Shown here: in pieces, positions 26,152 to 34,336 of the stretch
Layout of the letters: each line of letters starts with the position of its first letter
Numbering within the stretch: position 1 is the first letter of the stretch
NCBI RefSeq assembly: GCF_005047355.1
Contig: NZ_SUMC01000049.1
Coordinates: 1 to 60,707 of the forward strand
DNA length: 60,707 nucleotides
Direction of reading: 5' to 3'
DNA from: Actinacidiphila oryziradicis
GTDB lineage: Bacteria; Actinomycetota; Actinomycetes; Streptomycetales; Streptomycetaceae
Notes under the pieces: generated by a model
The model's input: only the letters and a program-made list of their open reading frames with translations
Databases searched by the model: none
What the model was told of the DNA's origin: nothing
Made by a program: the position numbers and the translations under genes

Positions 26152-27399
26152 ATGCCGAACCAAGAAGTCGAAGCCGACCAACGACCCGCTGCACCGGTCA
26201 CCGCCGGAAGACGAAGTAGGCTGATTCGCATGTTCCGCGTTCGCGATCCATTCCGTCGAGCGCAGTTGGCGATCGCGGCGCTGTTCTTCATTCTTGGGTT
26301 TCAGTACGGCACCTGGGCATCGCGGCTGCCCACGATCAAAACGCAACTTCACCTGACCACAGCGGAAATTGGCCTGTTGTTGATGGCCTGTGGTGCGGGC
26401 GCAGCAGCATCCTTTCCCCTCGTGGCGATCCTGACGAAGCGACTGGGCTCCCGGCGCCTCGCGCTTCTGTCGGCCCTCTGTCTGGGCCTGCTCCTGCCTG
26501 CGTTGGCTGCGGCGCCGGACTATCCCGTCGCTCTGGTGATCATTTGTTGCGACGGCATCGCCGTCGGGGCCTTGAATGTCGCCATGAACGCGCAAGGAGC
26601 CGCACTCGAAGTCACATACCAGCGAACGGCTATGGCTAAATTTCATGCGACGTTCAGCGGTGGATCATTGTGCGCCGCGCTCCTCGCGTCCGGCATGAAC
26701 ATATTGACCCCGTCCCTCGCGGCGCATTTTGGTGTAGCCATCGTCATCCTGTTGCTGCTGGTCGGATACGCCCAATCGGGATTGCTGACGGAGGACCACC
26801 AGCCGACGGAAGACCCCCGGCCTCTGAAGAAGAACCGTCGCAGGTTGACCGTACCGTCTCGCGTGACGATATGGATGGGTTGCGCGATGGTGTTCGGCAC
26901 CGTGACCGAAGGCGCCATGAACGACTGGTCGGCGCTTTATATGAAGGACGTTGTCAACGCGGCATCAGAACTGGCCCCCATGGGCATCGCAGTCGTCTCG
27001 GTCATGATGGTGCTGGCTCGTATTTTCGCCGACGGCTGGCGCACCCTCTGGGGCGACGGACGTATTGTCCGGGTCGGTAGTGCGGTGGCCGGTGCGGGGC
27101 TGGCGCTTGCCCTGCTGGTTGGTGGCGTAGTGCCGGCGTTGCTCGGGTTCGCCTGCGTCGGGCTGGGCATTGCAGCCGTGACACCCTGCATTTATGTGGC
27201 CGCGGCAAGACAGGGCTCGGACGCATTGGCCCTGGTCGCCGCCATGGGTACAACAGGCTTGCTGGCCGGACCAGCGGTGATCGGCTTCATAGCGAGCGCC
27301 AGCAGCCTGGTCTGGGGCATGGGCGCCGTTGCCGCCTCGGCGATCCTCGTATCCCTGTGCACCACACAGATCCGTTGGCCGACCCTCGCCGACGCCTGA
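26152..27399 (+). CDS. MFS transporter, probable exporter of the cluster product
   Basis: A 415-residue membrane protein with about twelve hydrophobic segments. The N-terminal block FQYGTWASRLPTIKTQLHL followed by GLLLMACGAGA, and NVAMNAQGAALE in the first half, are typical of the FucP/YbjJ-like MFS group that actinomycetes use as drug or metabolite transporters. The start lies two bases after the GNAT stop. It is the last gene of the five-gene run, the usual place for an exporter. Confidence 0.85.
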   Translation: MPNQEVEADQRPAAPVTAGRRSRLIRMFRVRDPFRRAQLAIAALFFILGFQYGTWASRLPTIKTQLHLTTAEIGLLLMACGAGAAASFPLVAILTKRLGSRRLALLSALCLGLLLPALAAAPDYPVALVIICCDGIAVGALNVAMNAQGAALEVTYQRTAMAKFHATFSGGSLCAALLASGMNILTPSLAAHFGVAIVILLLLVGYAQSGLLTEDHQPTEDPRPLKKNRRRLTVPSRVTIWMGCAMVFGTVTEGAMNDWSALYMKDVVNAASELAPMGIAVVSVMMVLARIFADGWRTLWGDGRIVRVGSAVAGAGLALALLVGGVVPALLGFACVGLGIAAVTPCIYVAAARQGSDALALVAAMGTTGLLAGPAVIGFIASASSLVWGMGAVAASAILVSLCTTQIRWPTLADA

Positions 27400-27423
27400 T
27401 TCCCTCGGTCCTGGACGGTCCCC

Positions 27424-27538
27424 TCACGGCGTGCCGGGAATGGAGACGGCGTACCTCGCACTGCTCGACACGAGGAACGTCGCACCGGCGACCAGGCTGA
27501 TGACGAGCATGCACGGGCCGAACACCCAGGCGCCAAGC
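27424..27538 (-). pseudogene. membrane-protein C-terminal tail (fossil)
   Basis: On the minus strand a short open piece encodes a transmembrane helix and tail, LGAWVFGPCMLVISLVAGAT then FLVSSSARYAVSIPGTP, followed by TGA. It looks like the last helix of a transporter or other polytopic protein. The rest of the gene is absent: at 27538 it meets another fragment read on the opposite strand. Confidence 0.4.
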
Positions 27539-27815
27539 CGCCGATGCCATCGCCGAGGCGCTCGGGATCCTGGGCCGGCCCGAGCAGGAAGCACTCGGCG
27601 CATTCCAGGCGCGACTGGACCAGTTCGCCCGCACCAGCTGGTACATCCGTGATCTGCTGGGCCCCGCTGAACGCGGCGAACGCTCCGAGCCGGAGCCTCC
27701 TCAGACCGCGAACTGGAGGGAGCGGCTCTGGCTGGGGAGTCTGGAGCGCCTGGAGGTGGTCTTCATAACCCGAAGGAGAGTGCTCCCCAAAACCGGCATT
27801 TTTGCTTCACAGTAG
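27507..27815 (+). pseudogene. unidentified protein, C-terminal remnant
   Basis: An open frame without a credible start encodes AADAIAEALGILGRPEQEAL, then ARLDQFARTSWYIRDLLGP, a Glu/Pro-rich linker and WRERLWLGSLERLEVVF, ending near 27815. The helical, normal-looking composition suggests a genuine protein end, but I cannot name the family. It overlaps the edge of the minus-strand membrane tail at 27507-27540, marking a recombination join. Confidence 0.35.
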
Positions 27816-27885
27816 CGTCACGGTAGGCTCACAAAAAGCCATGTCAGGTGCATGATATTTGCCCTCGCGATGGGAGAGTTCCGCC

Positions 27886-28542
27886 TTGCCCGGTTCCAGG
27901 TCCAAGCGCCGCATCGCAGCCGCGCTCACCGCCGCACTCACGGCGTCAATGGTGTCCGCCACAGCGGCTCCTGCCCTGGCCTACTCGGGCAGCGGCGCCG
28001 CGAGTTACGCCGACCAGTACGCGCTGCACCCGAATACCCCGTCCTACCCGGTGTTCGGTGGGGACTGCACGAACTTCGTGTCCCAGGCCGCCCACTTGGG
28101 CGGCGGCTACCCCTTCCGGGGGGCTTACACCAACGGATCCAGCGACAAGGTCTGGTGGAGCAGCGGCAGCGGCCCCACCAGCAGCACCTTCAGCTGGAGC
28201 AACTCCTGGGCCGCAGCTGACGGATACTACCGCTTCCTGCTGGCCGACCAGCCCGGCGGCCACCCGGGGGGCACCGCTCCCGGATCGTCGACCGACTACT
28301 GGACGCCCGACAGCGAGGCCACCGGGGACGTGCTCTTCTACGACTGGGGCCAGGGCGAGGGCGTCAGCCACGCGGCGATGCAGGTCGGTTACGGGACCGA
28401 GCCGAGCAGCCCGGCGTGGAAGGGAAACTACGTGGATTATCACACCACGAACCGGTACCACGCCTTCTGGTCTCTCAAGCCGTACAACGCCAACTGGGCG
28501 ACGACCACGATCTACTTCGTCCACATTGACGCCGCCAACTGA
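27886..28542 (+). CDS. secreted amidase-domain (CHAP/NlpC-like, Amidase_6) protein
   Basis: A 218-residue exported protein. TTG 27886 is preferred because GGGAGAG lies seven bases upstream and the product begins with a signal peptide (SKRRIAAALTAALTASMVSA, cleavage near ALA-YS); TTG 27859 is the alternative. The mature part carries GGDCTNFVSQAAHLGGG (putative catalytic Cys), TGDVLFYDWGQGEGVSHAAM (catalytic His) and HTTNRYHAFWSL, the pattern of the putative amidase domain of Gram-positive secreted proteins. It probably cleaves a peptide or amide bond in cell-wall material. First of three secreted-protein genes in a row. Confidence 0.75.
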   Translation: MPGSRSKRRIAAALTAALTASMVSATAAPALAYSGSGAASYADQYALHPNTPSYPVFGGDCTNFVSQAAHLGGGYPFRGAYTNGSSDKVWWSSGSGPTSSTFSWSNSWAAADGYYRFLLADQPGGHPGGTAPGSSTDYWTPDSEATGDVLFYDWGQGEGVSHAAMQVGYGTEPSSPAWKGNYVDYHTTNRYHAFWSLKPYNANWATTTIYFVHIDAAN

Positions 28543-28579
28543 CCCAGCCGTCAGCAACGCCCGCGAACCGGAGCCAGCA

Positions 28580-29230
28580 ATGCCCCTCGTCAAGCACACC
28601 CGGTTGGTCACGACGCTGGTCAGCGTCCTGGCAGTCGCAACCGCCGGCGGCGCCATCGCCCTCAGCGGCGCCGGCAGCGCGTCCGGAAGCCAGCAGGGCG
28701 TCTCCAGCGCGGTCCTGGCCGACACCGCGCAGCTGTCCAGGGTCAGGAGTGCCTTCACCGCCGCCGTCCAGGCCACCCGTGCCGTCGAAGCTCCCCCCGC
28801 GTCCGCCCTCGGCCGCGTGTCGAGCCTCGCGACCGGCCAGGCCGCGCCCGCGATCGGCCCCTTGGTGCGCCGGCGGCAGCTGTCGGCCGGCTCGGCCACT
28901 CTCGCCGAGCACTTCACACCGGCTCAGGCCGGACACGAGGCAGTCGGCCTGCGCAACGCCGTGGCCGCCGAAGCGGACCCGAAGTTCCGCAATCTCGGCA
29001 GCGGAGCATCAAAGGTGGCCTTCACCCGGGTGGCTGTGTCCGGCTCGACCGCGACGGTCCAGGCCAGGGTCACCCTGTGGGCGAAGTTCCAGCAGCAGCT
29101 CGACGGCAAGTGGGTCACGGCCAATCCGGTCAACGTCATGGACTACACGGCCACGCTGGTGAAGGATTCCGCGGACCACTGGCTGGTCAGTTCCATGACG
29201 GGCGACTTCGCCGCGAACGAGGGGCCGTGA
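28580..29230 (+). CDS. secreted protein of unknown function
   Basis: A 216-residue exported protein. ATG 28580 follows GGAG by six bases. A signal peptide (residues 1-31, hydrophobic VTTLVSVLAVATAGGAIAL) precedes an Ala/Ser-rich helical region and then a C-terminal NTF2-like or lipoprotein-like half with VTLWAKFQQQLDGKW and MDYTATLVKDSADHWLV. The pattern of a small alpha+beta domain after a disordered stretch is common in actinomycete cell-envelope proteins. The stop overlaps the next start (GTGA), so the pair is co-translated. Confidence 0.6.
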   Translation: MPLVKHTRLVTTLVSVLAVATAGGAIALSGAGSASGSQQGVSSAVLADTAQLSRVRSAFTAAVQATRAVEAPPASALGRVSSLATGQAAPAIGPLVRRRQLSAGSATLAEHFTPAQAGHEAVGLRNAVAAEADPKFRNLGSGASKVAFTRVAVSGSTATVQARVTLWAKFQQQLDGKWVTANPVNVMDYTATLVKDSADHWLVSSMTGDFAANEGP

Positions 29231-30033
29231 GGCCGCTGCGCATCGCAGCCGGTGGCCTGATTCCCGTCCTGGCCACCGGCTGCGCGTACACCGCTGCCAC
29301 ACCGAGCGCGCAGCAGCAGGTCATCGGTTTGGTCCACAGTGCCTACCAGCGGACGACGGCGCTGCCCGCCGTGACCGCTGCCGTCACCGAGACCGTCGAG
29401 TCCGGCACCATTGCCGTGGCGCAGGGCAAGGGCACGGTCACCTGGGAGTTCCCCCGGGAGATCGGAGAGACGCGGCTGACCGTGGACGGCCGGACCCCGG
29501 TCGTCGCCGTCCGGGTCAAGAACAGCTTCTATGAGGGCAAGACGCCGCAATCCCTGACCGGCACCGGGCAGGACCTGGGCCGGACGGGCGCGCGAGACCC
29601 CGGGACAATGCCGCAGATCCAGGCCCCCGGGCTCGACCCCTTCCAGCTGACGACTCTCCTGGACGCCACATCCTGGCCCGATTGCGTCGTGAACTCGAAG
29701 CCGGTCGTCACCTCCGATGCCGCCGGTCAGCACACCGAGTACCAACTCGGCATCGACACCGCCAGACTGGCCCCCCACGAAGCGGCAGCCGACCGCGCCT
29801 GGCTGACCGAGATGTCACATCAGGCGGGAGGGTCTGTCGTCGCCCTGGTCGCCACGCTCGTCCACGGCCGTATCAGCACGCTCTCGGCGCGGCTGCCCAT
29901 ACCCGGACCGCCGTCCGACGCCAAGACGGCCGCCGCAGCCGGTGCCCTCCCCACGCCCAAACCCGTCACGATCCTCGTAACCGAACAGTTCGCCTACACC
30001 AAGAGTCCGGATCCGATCGCTACACCATCCTGA
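29227..30033 (+). CDS. putative lipoprotein (LolA/LppX-like fold possible)
   Basis: A 268-residue protein starting at GTG 29227 and overlapping the preceding stop. The short N terminus ends in a lipobox LATGC (Cys near residue 18). The mature region (TVTWEFPREIGETRLTVDGR…FYEGKTP) has alternating beta strands of the type found in mycobacterial LppX/LprG and LolA-like lipid-binding lipoproteins, but identity is too weak to be sure. With the upstream secreted amidase and secreted protein it forms a three-gene envelope operon. No terminator is clear before the convergent gene. Confidence 0.6.
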   Translation: MRPLRIAAGGLIPVLATGCAYTAATPSAQQQVIGLVHSAYQRTTALPAVTAAVTETVESGTIAVAQGKGTVTWEFPREIGETRLTVDGRTPVVAVRVKNSFYEGKTPQSLTGTGQDLGRTGARDPGTMPQIQAPGLDPFQLTTLLDATSWPDCVVNSKPVVTSDAAGQHTEYQLGIDTARLAPHEAAADRAWLTEMSHQAGGSVVALVATLVHGRISTLSARLPIPGPPSDAKTAAAAGALPTPKPVTILVTEQFAYTKSPDPIATPS

Positions 30034-30051
30034 AGGGTGGGGGTGGGTTGC

Positions 30052-30432
30052 CTATTCGCGGCCTTCTCCCGCTGTCGACTCGACTTCGCGCTCGATCCAG
30101 CGGCAGATCACGTCCACGACGTACGCCCGCTCCTCGCGGCTGAGTTCCCGGCCCTTGGGGATGTCGTGCCAGCGTTGCAGGCAGGTGCGGCAGCACGTGG
30201 CAGTCGCGTGCTGGGCGACGAAGACCGGATGGCCGCGATAGGGCGTCTGCTTGCCGTCCTTGTACGGCTCCGCCGGTGCCAGGCGCTTGGCGATGAGGTC
30301 GTACGCGTGCCACCGCATCGTTGACGGGCCACTGAGCTCCGCGGTCACCCGTTCGCGGCCACGCAGGTGGAACTTGGCGCGGAACGGGTGCCGGGCGATG
30401 GTGTCCAGTCGTTGGTCGAGCGAGTCGGGCAT
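30052..30432 (-). CDS. DUF4186 family protein
   Basis: A 126-residue cytoplasmic protein. The conserved stretch LIAKRLAPAEPYKDGKQTP, followed by RGHPVFVAQHATATCCRTC, then LQRWHDIPKGREL and YVVDVICRWIERE, fits DUF4186 over its full length. The CC-x2-C with nearby His could bind a metal. Function is unknown; members are often near helicase or DNA-metabolism genes. Monocistronic here, ending 18 bases from the convergent lipoprotein gene. Confidence 0.8.
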   Translation of the reverse strand: MPDSLDQRLDTIARHPFRAKFHLRGRERVTAELSGPSTMRWHAYDLIAKRLAPAEPYKDGKQTPYRGHPVFVAQHATATCCRTCLQRWHDIPKGRELSREERAYVVDVICRWIEREVESTAGEGRE

Positions 30433-30481
30433 CGTGCCCCCAGCGGGAGACTACGCCGTGCCTCTCCGGTTGCCTCTCCGG

Positions 30482-31633
30482 TTACCGGGCGCCGTCAGGG
30501 TGCAGAACGACCTTCGTCCACCCGTCGTCGCGCCGGTCGAAGTGCTCGTAGCCATCGGGGGCCTGGTCCAGCGGCAACTCGTGGGAGACGATCCATGACG
30601 GCTTGGCCTTGCCCGTCTGGATGAGGTGCATCAGCTCGCGGTTGTAGGCCTTCACATTGCACTGCCCGTTGCCGATGCTCTGGCCCTTGAACCAGAACAG
30701 GCCGTAGTCGAAGGCGACCTCGCCCTCCTTGTAGAGCGGATCGGGGCTCTGCGGGTCCCGGGGCACGAAGACTCCCACGACACCGATGGAGCCGGTGAAG
30801 CGCACGCTCTTCACCAGGTTGTTCAGGGTCATGTTGGGGTGCTCGTGGCCCTGCGGATCGTGGGCCTGGTAGCCGACGCACTCGCACCCGCGGTCGGCAC
30901 CCAGGCCGTCGGTCTGCTCCATGATCTGCTCGATCGGCGACGCCTTGGAGTCGTCGATGGGGATCGCGCCGATCTGTTCGGCGAGGGCGAGCCGGTCCGG
31001 ATGGCGGTCGACGACGAAGATCTTGCTGGCGCTCTTGAGCGTGGCGGACAGGGCCGCCATCAGGCCGACCGGGCCGGCGCCGAAGATGACAACCGTCTCT
31101 CCCGGGCGCAGGTGGGCCAGCTCCGTGGCGTGCCAGCCGGTGGGGAAGATGTCCGAGAGCATCACGTAGTCCGTCTGCCGCTCGCGCGCTTCCGGCGGCA
31201 GGATGAGGCAGTTCACATCGCCCCAGGGGACGCGCAGCAGCTCGGCCTGACCTCCGTTGTAGGGCCCCATGTCGGCGAAGCCGTACGCCGCGCCGGCCAT
31301 GCCCGGGTCGGGATTCGCGGTGAGGCAGAAGGCGGTGAGCCCCTTGTCGCAGTTCTCGCAGAAGCCGCAGGCGATGTTGAACGGCATGCACACCATGTCG
31401 CCGACCTTGACCCTGTCGACGGCTTCGCCGACGGCGATCACCTCGCCCATGTTCTCGTGGCCGAGAACCCGGCCGGTCTCCATGTCGGTACGGCCCTCGT
31501 ACATGTGCAGGTCCGAGCCGCAGATGTTGGTCGTCGTGATTTTCACCAGCACATCGGTGGGCCGCTCGATGCGCGCGTCCGGGACGTCTTCGACGCTGAC
31601 GGTCATCGGTCCTTCGTAGACCAGTGCTTTCAC
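30482..31633 (-). CDS. glutathione-independent formaldehyde dehydrogenase-type zinc alcohol dehydrogenase
   Basis: A 383-residue medium-chain dehydrogenase. GTG 31633 is preceded by GGAGGTGATCC, an almost perfect ribosome site. The catalytic zinc site is in NICGSDLHMYEG with RVLGHENMGEV, and the structural zinc site in CGFCENCDKGLTAFC. The Rossmann loop is VVIFGAGPVGLMA. The long insert (DIFPTGWHATELAHL, GADRGCECVGYQA) resembles Pseudomonas-type fdhA rather than class III ADH. It would oxidise formaldehyde to formate with bound or free NAD; related enzymes dismutate aldehydes. Formate could feed the FDH at 15 kb. The gene stands alone. Confidence 0.85.
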   Translation of the reverse strand: MKALVYEGPMTVSVEDVPDARIERPTDVLVKITTTNICGSDLHMYEGRTDMETGRVLGHENMGEVIAVGEAVDRVKVGDMVCMPFNIACGFCENCDKGLTAFCLTANPDPGMAGAAYGFADMGPYNGGQAELLRVPWGDVNCLILPPEARERQTDYVMLSDIFPTGWHATELAHLRPGETVVIFGAGPVGLMAALSATLKSASKIFVVDRHPDRLALAEQIGAIPIDDSKASPIEQIMEQTDGLGADRGCECVGYQAHDPQGHEHPNMTLNNLVKSVRFTGSIGVVGVFVPRDPQSPDPLYKEGEVAFDYGLFWFKGQSIGNGQCNVKAYNRELMHLIQTGKAKPSWIVSHELPLDQAPDGYEHFDRRDDGWTKVVLHPDGAR

Positions 31634-31908
31634 GTGGATCACCTCCGGGTGGAAACCCGATTCGGTCGGCACAGGACGCCAAGACGCTGAGGCAGACAGG
31701 GAGGAAGGCGCAAGGAGAGGAGCGCTGTGCACGCGAGAGCTGCACGCTCCGGGAACACTGTGTGCCCGGTCGCCTCAGGCGACCCGGGGCCCGCCCGGCG
31801 CCTGGTTGGCGGCCAATATCGGCGGGCCGTACCAACTCCAGCCTCCCACCCCGAAACGAGCTGTCAAATCGGGCCAACTCGGGCGTCGAGCGCCGCGTCA
31901 GTGCCCGG

Positions 31909-33000
31909 TCAGCGCCGGGCGATCCGGGGGAAGACAGCGTCGTCCAGGACGAGCCCGATGGCCACCGCGACGGGGATGGCGAGCAGAGCGCCGATAACGC
32001 CCTCCAGGGCGCCTCCGGCCAGCACCGCGAGGATGGTGACCAGGGGGTGGACCTCGATGGCGAACTTCATGGCACGGGGCATGATCAGATAGTCCTCGGC
32101 GAGCCGGAAGACGACGTAGAACACGGCGGTGGCGATCGCCACCGGCAGTGAGACCACCAGCGCCACCAGCGAGACCACGATGCCGCCGAGGGTGGACCCG
32201 ACCAGGGGTATCAGATCCATCAGCGCGACGAACACCCCGAGCGCCGCAGGGTAGGGAACGCCCCAGACCTCCAGCCAGATGAACGTGGCGAGTCCCGCGA
32301 TGACCGAGGTGGCGAGGTTGGCGAGCATGTAGCGGCCGGTGCGCAGCAGGATCTCGTCCACCAGGGCCTCGGCGTGTTCGCGCCGGCTGCCGGCCACGAA
32401 GCGCAGCCCGAAGCGCTTGAGGGTGGGCAGTCCGGCCAGGAAGTACATGGTCAGGGTGATGACCAGGAACAGGCCGGTGACGGTGGTGGCCACCAGCTGG
32501 CCCGCGCCCATCAGGCCGCCGGCCAGACTGCTGGTGTCGGTGCCCAGTTGCTTCTTGGCCTTTTCGGTGATCTTGTAGCGGTCCTCCAGCCTGCCCAGCA
32601 AGGACTGGTGGTCGTGGAGTTGCTGCAGCCAGGTCGGCACCTTGTGGACCAGGGCTGTGATCTCGTTGGTGACGGGTGCGATGAACAGCGTCGACAGGCC
32701 GCCCAGGAAAAGGAACAGTCCCACGATCACCGCGGCCACCGCCCAGGAGCGGCGCAGCCCCCTGCCGGTGAGCCAGCCCACGACCGGGTCCGCGCTGATC
32801 GCGATCACCAGGGAAAGCAGCACCAGCATCAAGGTGCTCTCCACGTGCTGGACGGCCAGCACCAGCCAGTACGCCGCCAGCGCCCCCAGGCCGGCCCGGA
32901 ACCCGATGGAGAACCACGACCGTGACAGCCGACGGTCCGGGTCCGGACGGCGGGCGGCCACCGCGGGTACAGGGGCCGGGCTGGTCTCATCCGCACTCAC
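31909..33000 (-). CDS. AI-2E family (PerM/YdiK-like) transporter
   Basis: A 363-residue membrane protein. GTG 33000 follows AGGAG by seven bases. About eight hydrophobic segments surround a long soluble loop (VPTWLQQLHDHQSLLGRLED). The family blocks LEVWGVPYPAALGVFVALMD followed by LIPLVGSTLGGIVV, and EDYLIMPRAMKFAIEVHPLV, are clear. Members include proposed autoinducer-2 exporters and Na+/H+ antiporters; the substrate cannot be told. The N terminus has a Pro/Ala-rich soluble tail of about 35 residues. Confidence 0.85.
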   Translation of the reverse strand: MSADETSPAPVPAVAARRPDPDRRLSRSWFSIGFRAGLGALAAYWLVLAVQHVESTLMLVLLSLVIAISADPVVGWLTGRGLRRSWAVAAVIVGLFLFLGGLSTLFIAPVTNEITALVHKVPTWLQQLHDHQSLLGRLEDRYKITEKAKKQLGTDTSSLAGGLMGAGQLVATTVTGLFLVITLTMYFLAGLPTLKRFGLRFVAGSRREHAEALVDEILLRTGRYMLANLATSVIAGLATFIWLEVWGVPYPAALGVFVALMDLIPLVGSTLGGIVVSLVALVVSLPVAIATAVFYVVFRLAEDYLIMPRAMKFAIEVHPLVTILAVLAGGALEGVIGALLAIPVAVAIGLVLDDAVFPRIARR

Positions 33001-33082
33001 CGGCGCACTCCTGGAGGTCTGAACGGGCTTCCTCGAAGCGCATGCGCGCTCACACACGCACCGTCTACCCCGCTCCGCGTGA

Positions 33083-33118
33083 TTTAGAGGCCGCGCGAAC
33101 AGAAGGGGCGGCGCGCGG
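33083..33118 (-). repeat. hairpin repeat, copy A
   Basis: The 30 bases 33083-33112 match 26 of 30 positions of a sequence at 40113-40142; shared core TTTAGAGGCCGC, CGAA and GGGGCGGC. Here CCGCGCG (33091-33097) pairs with CGCGCGG (33112-33118). It lies between the DUF1275 gene end and the AI-2E gene start and may be a terminator or a small dispersed repeat. Confidence 0.5.
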
Positions 33119-33135
33119 ACCCGGGTGGTACGTGG

Positions 33136-33873
33136 TCAGGTCCCCGGCCGGGCCCAGGCCGCATCGGCGGACGAGAGGCGGCGGGTGGTCACGGAGGTCA
33201 CAACGAGCAGCAGCAGAGCCAGGCCCAGGGAGGCGGAGAGGTCGGCGTGCAGGACGAACTGAGCGCCGATGAGGGCGCCGAGGAACATGGCCAGTACGGA
33301 CAGGACACGACGGCCGGGCCGTGGTGCCGTACCGCCGGCCGGGGTGGAGTCGGCGGCGAGTCCGGTCAGGGTGAGGGTCAGGACCGTTGTGGTCAGATCG
33401 GGGACGCCGAGACGCCGGGCGACCGCGTTCTGGAGTCCCATGCTCACTCCGAGGAGCACGATCAGGGTGTACTGGACGCCGGTGGTGACCCTTCCGTGAG
33501 TGACCGCGGCGGTGACCACGGCCACGGCGACCAGGATCGTCTGGGCGGCCGTGGCGACGGTGAGCAGATGCCCCCGGTGGGCCGCGAGCCGGATACCGAG
33601 ACGGCCTCCGGCGAGCGCGCCGGCAAGGAAGGAGGCCAGCGAGACCACGGAGGCGAGGGCGGACAGGCCCTTGGCACCGGCCAGGGCGAAGCCGAGGAAG
33701 ACCACGTTGCCGGTCATGTTGGCGACGAAGACATGCCCGAGCCCCAGGTAGCTCACCGCGTCGACCAGGCCCGTGACCACTGTCAGCGCCAGCATGAGCG
33801 GCGGCAGCGGACCATGCCGGTCCCCGCTGGGTGGCACGAGGGTCTGGCCGACGTCAGTCAGTAGTTTGCGCAT
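33136..33873 (-). CDS. DUF1275 (YoaK-like) membrane protein
   Basis: A 245-residue membrane protein with about six hydrophobic segments. The blocks TGLVDAVSYLGLGHVFVANM and TGNVVFLGF, and later GVSMGLQNAVARRLGVPDL followed by TTTVLTLTLTGLA, are the family's hallmark repeats. Members are uncharacterised inner-membrane proteins, sometimes proposed to be transporters. It sits 22 bases beyond the cupin gene, so it could be the last gene of the large catabolic operon and perhaps a channel for substrate or product. Confidence 0.85.
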   Translation of the reverse strand: MRKLLTDVGQTLVPPSGDRHGPLPPLMLALTVVTGLVDAVSYLGLGHVFVANMTGNVVFLGFALAGAKGLSALASVVSLASFLAGALAGGRLGIRLAAHRGHLLTVATAAQTILVAVAVVTAAVTHGRVTTGVQYTLIVLLGVSMGLQNAVARRLGVPDLTTTVLTLTLTGLAADSTPAGGTAPRPGRRVLSVLAMFLGALIGAQFVLHADLSASLGLALLLLVVTSVTTRRLSSADAAWARPGT

Positions 33874-33895
33874 ACGGCATCCTTTACTACCGTGC

Positions 33896-34336
33896 TCAGT
33901 GCCCGCGCAGCACCGCCCGGTCGGCGTCGTCCCACCGGACCGGGGTACCGGCGCTGACGAGTGCCGCGAAGCCCCCCGGCATGGCGCCCCCGTCCTCGGT
34001 CATGATGGTGACGGTGTAGAGCCGCTCGGTGGCGGAGGTGTTCTCGATGCGGTGCACCGAACCGGGCGGCAGGACCAGTACGTCGCCGGGGCCGATCGGT
34101 ACGGAGTGTTCGTCGCTGTGCGCGATGGCGTGGCCGGTGAGGACCACAAAGATCTCGGTGGAGTCGGGGTGGGAATTGTCGGGCTGAGCGCCGCCGGGTT
34201 CCCAGGCCTCGAAGAAGACGCTGGCCGGCGACCCGTCGGCGGGGCCGGCCAGGAGGGCGAGCCGGACGGTGTCGGCCGGAGAGATCAGGTGCGGTACGAC
34301 CTGGTCGAGGTGGCGCAGGATCGGGGCGGTGCTCAT
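33896..34336 (-). CDS. small cupin-domain protein
   Basis: A 146-residue single-domain cupin. The metal-binding pattern is visible: DNSHPDSTEIFVVLTGHAIA (His and Glu of motif 1) and PIGPGDVLVLPPGSVHRIEN (motif 2 His). ATG 34336 overlaps the isochorismatase-type gene stop (ATGA), and the ribosome site AAGGAG lies within that gene's last codons. It may be a sensor, isomerase or dioxygenase-like enzyme in the operon's pathway. No helix-turn-helix is present. Confidence 0.82.
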   Translation of the reverse strand: MSTAPILRHLDQVVPHLISPADTVRLALLAGPADGSPASVFFEAWEPGGAQPDNSHPDSTEIFVVLTGHAIAHSDEHSVPIGPGDVLVLPPGSVHRIENTSATERLYTVTIMTEDGGAMPGGFAALVSAGTPVRWDDADRAVLRGH

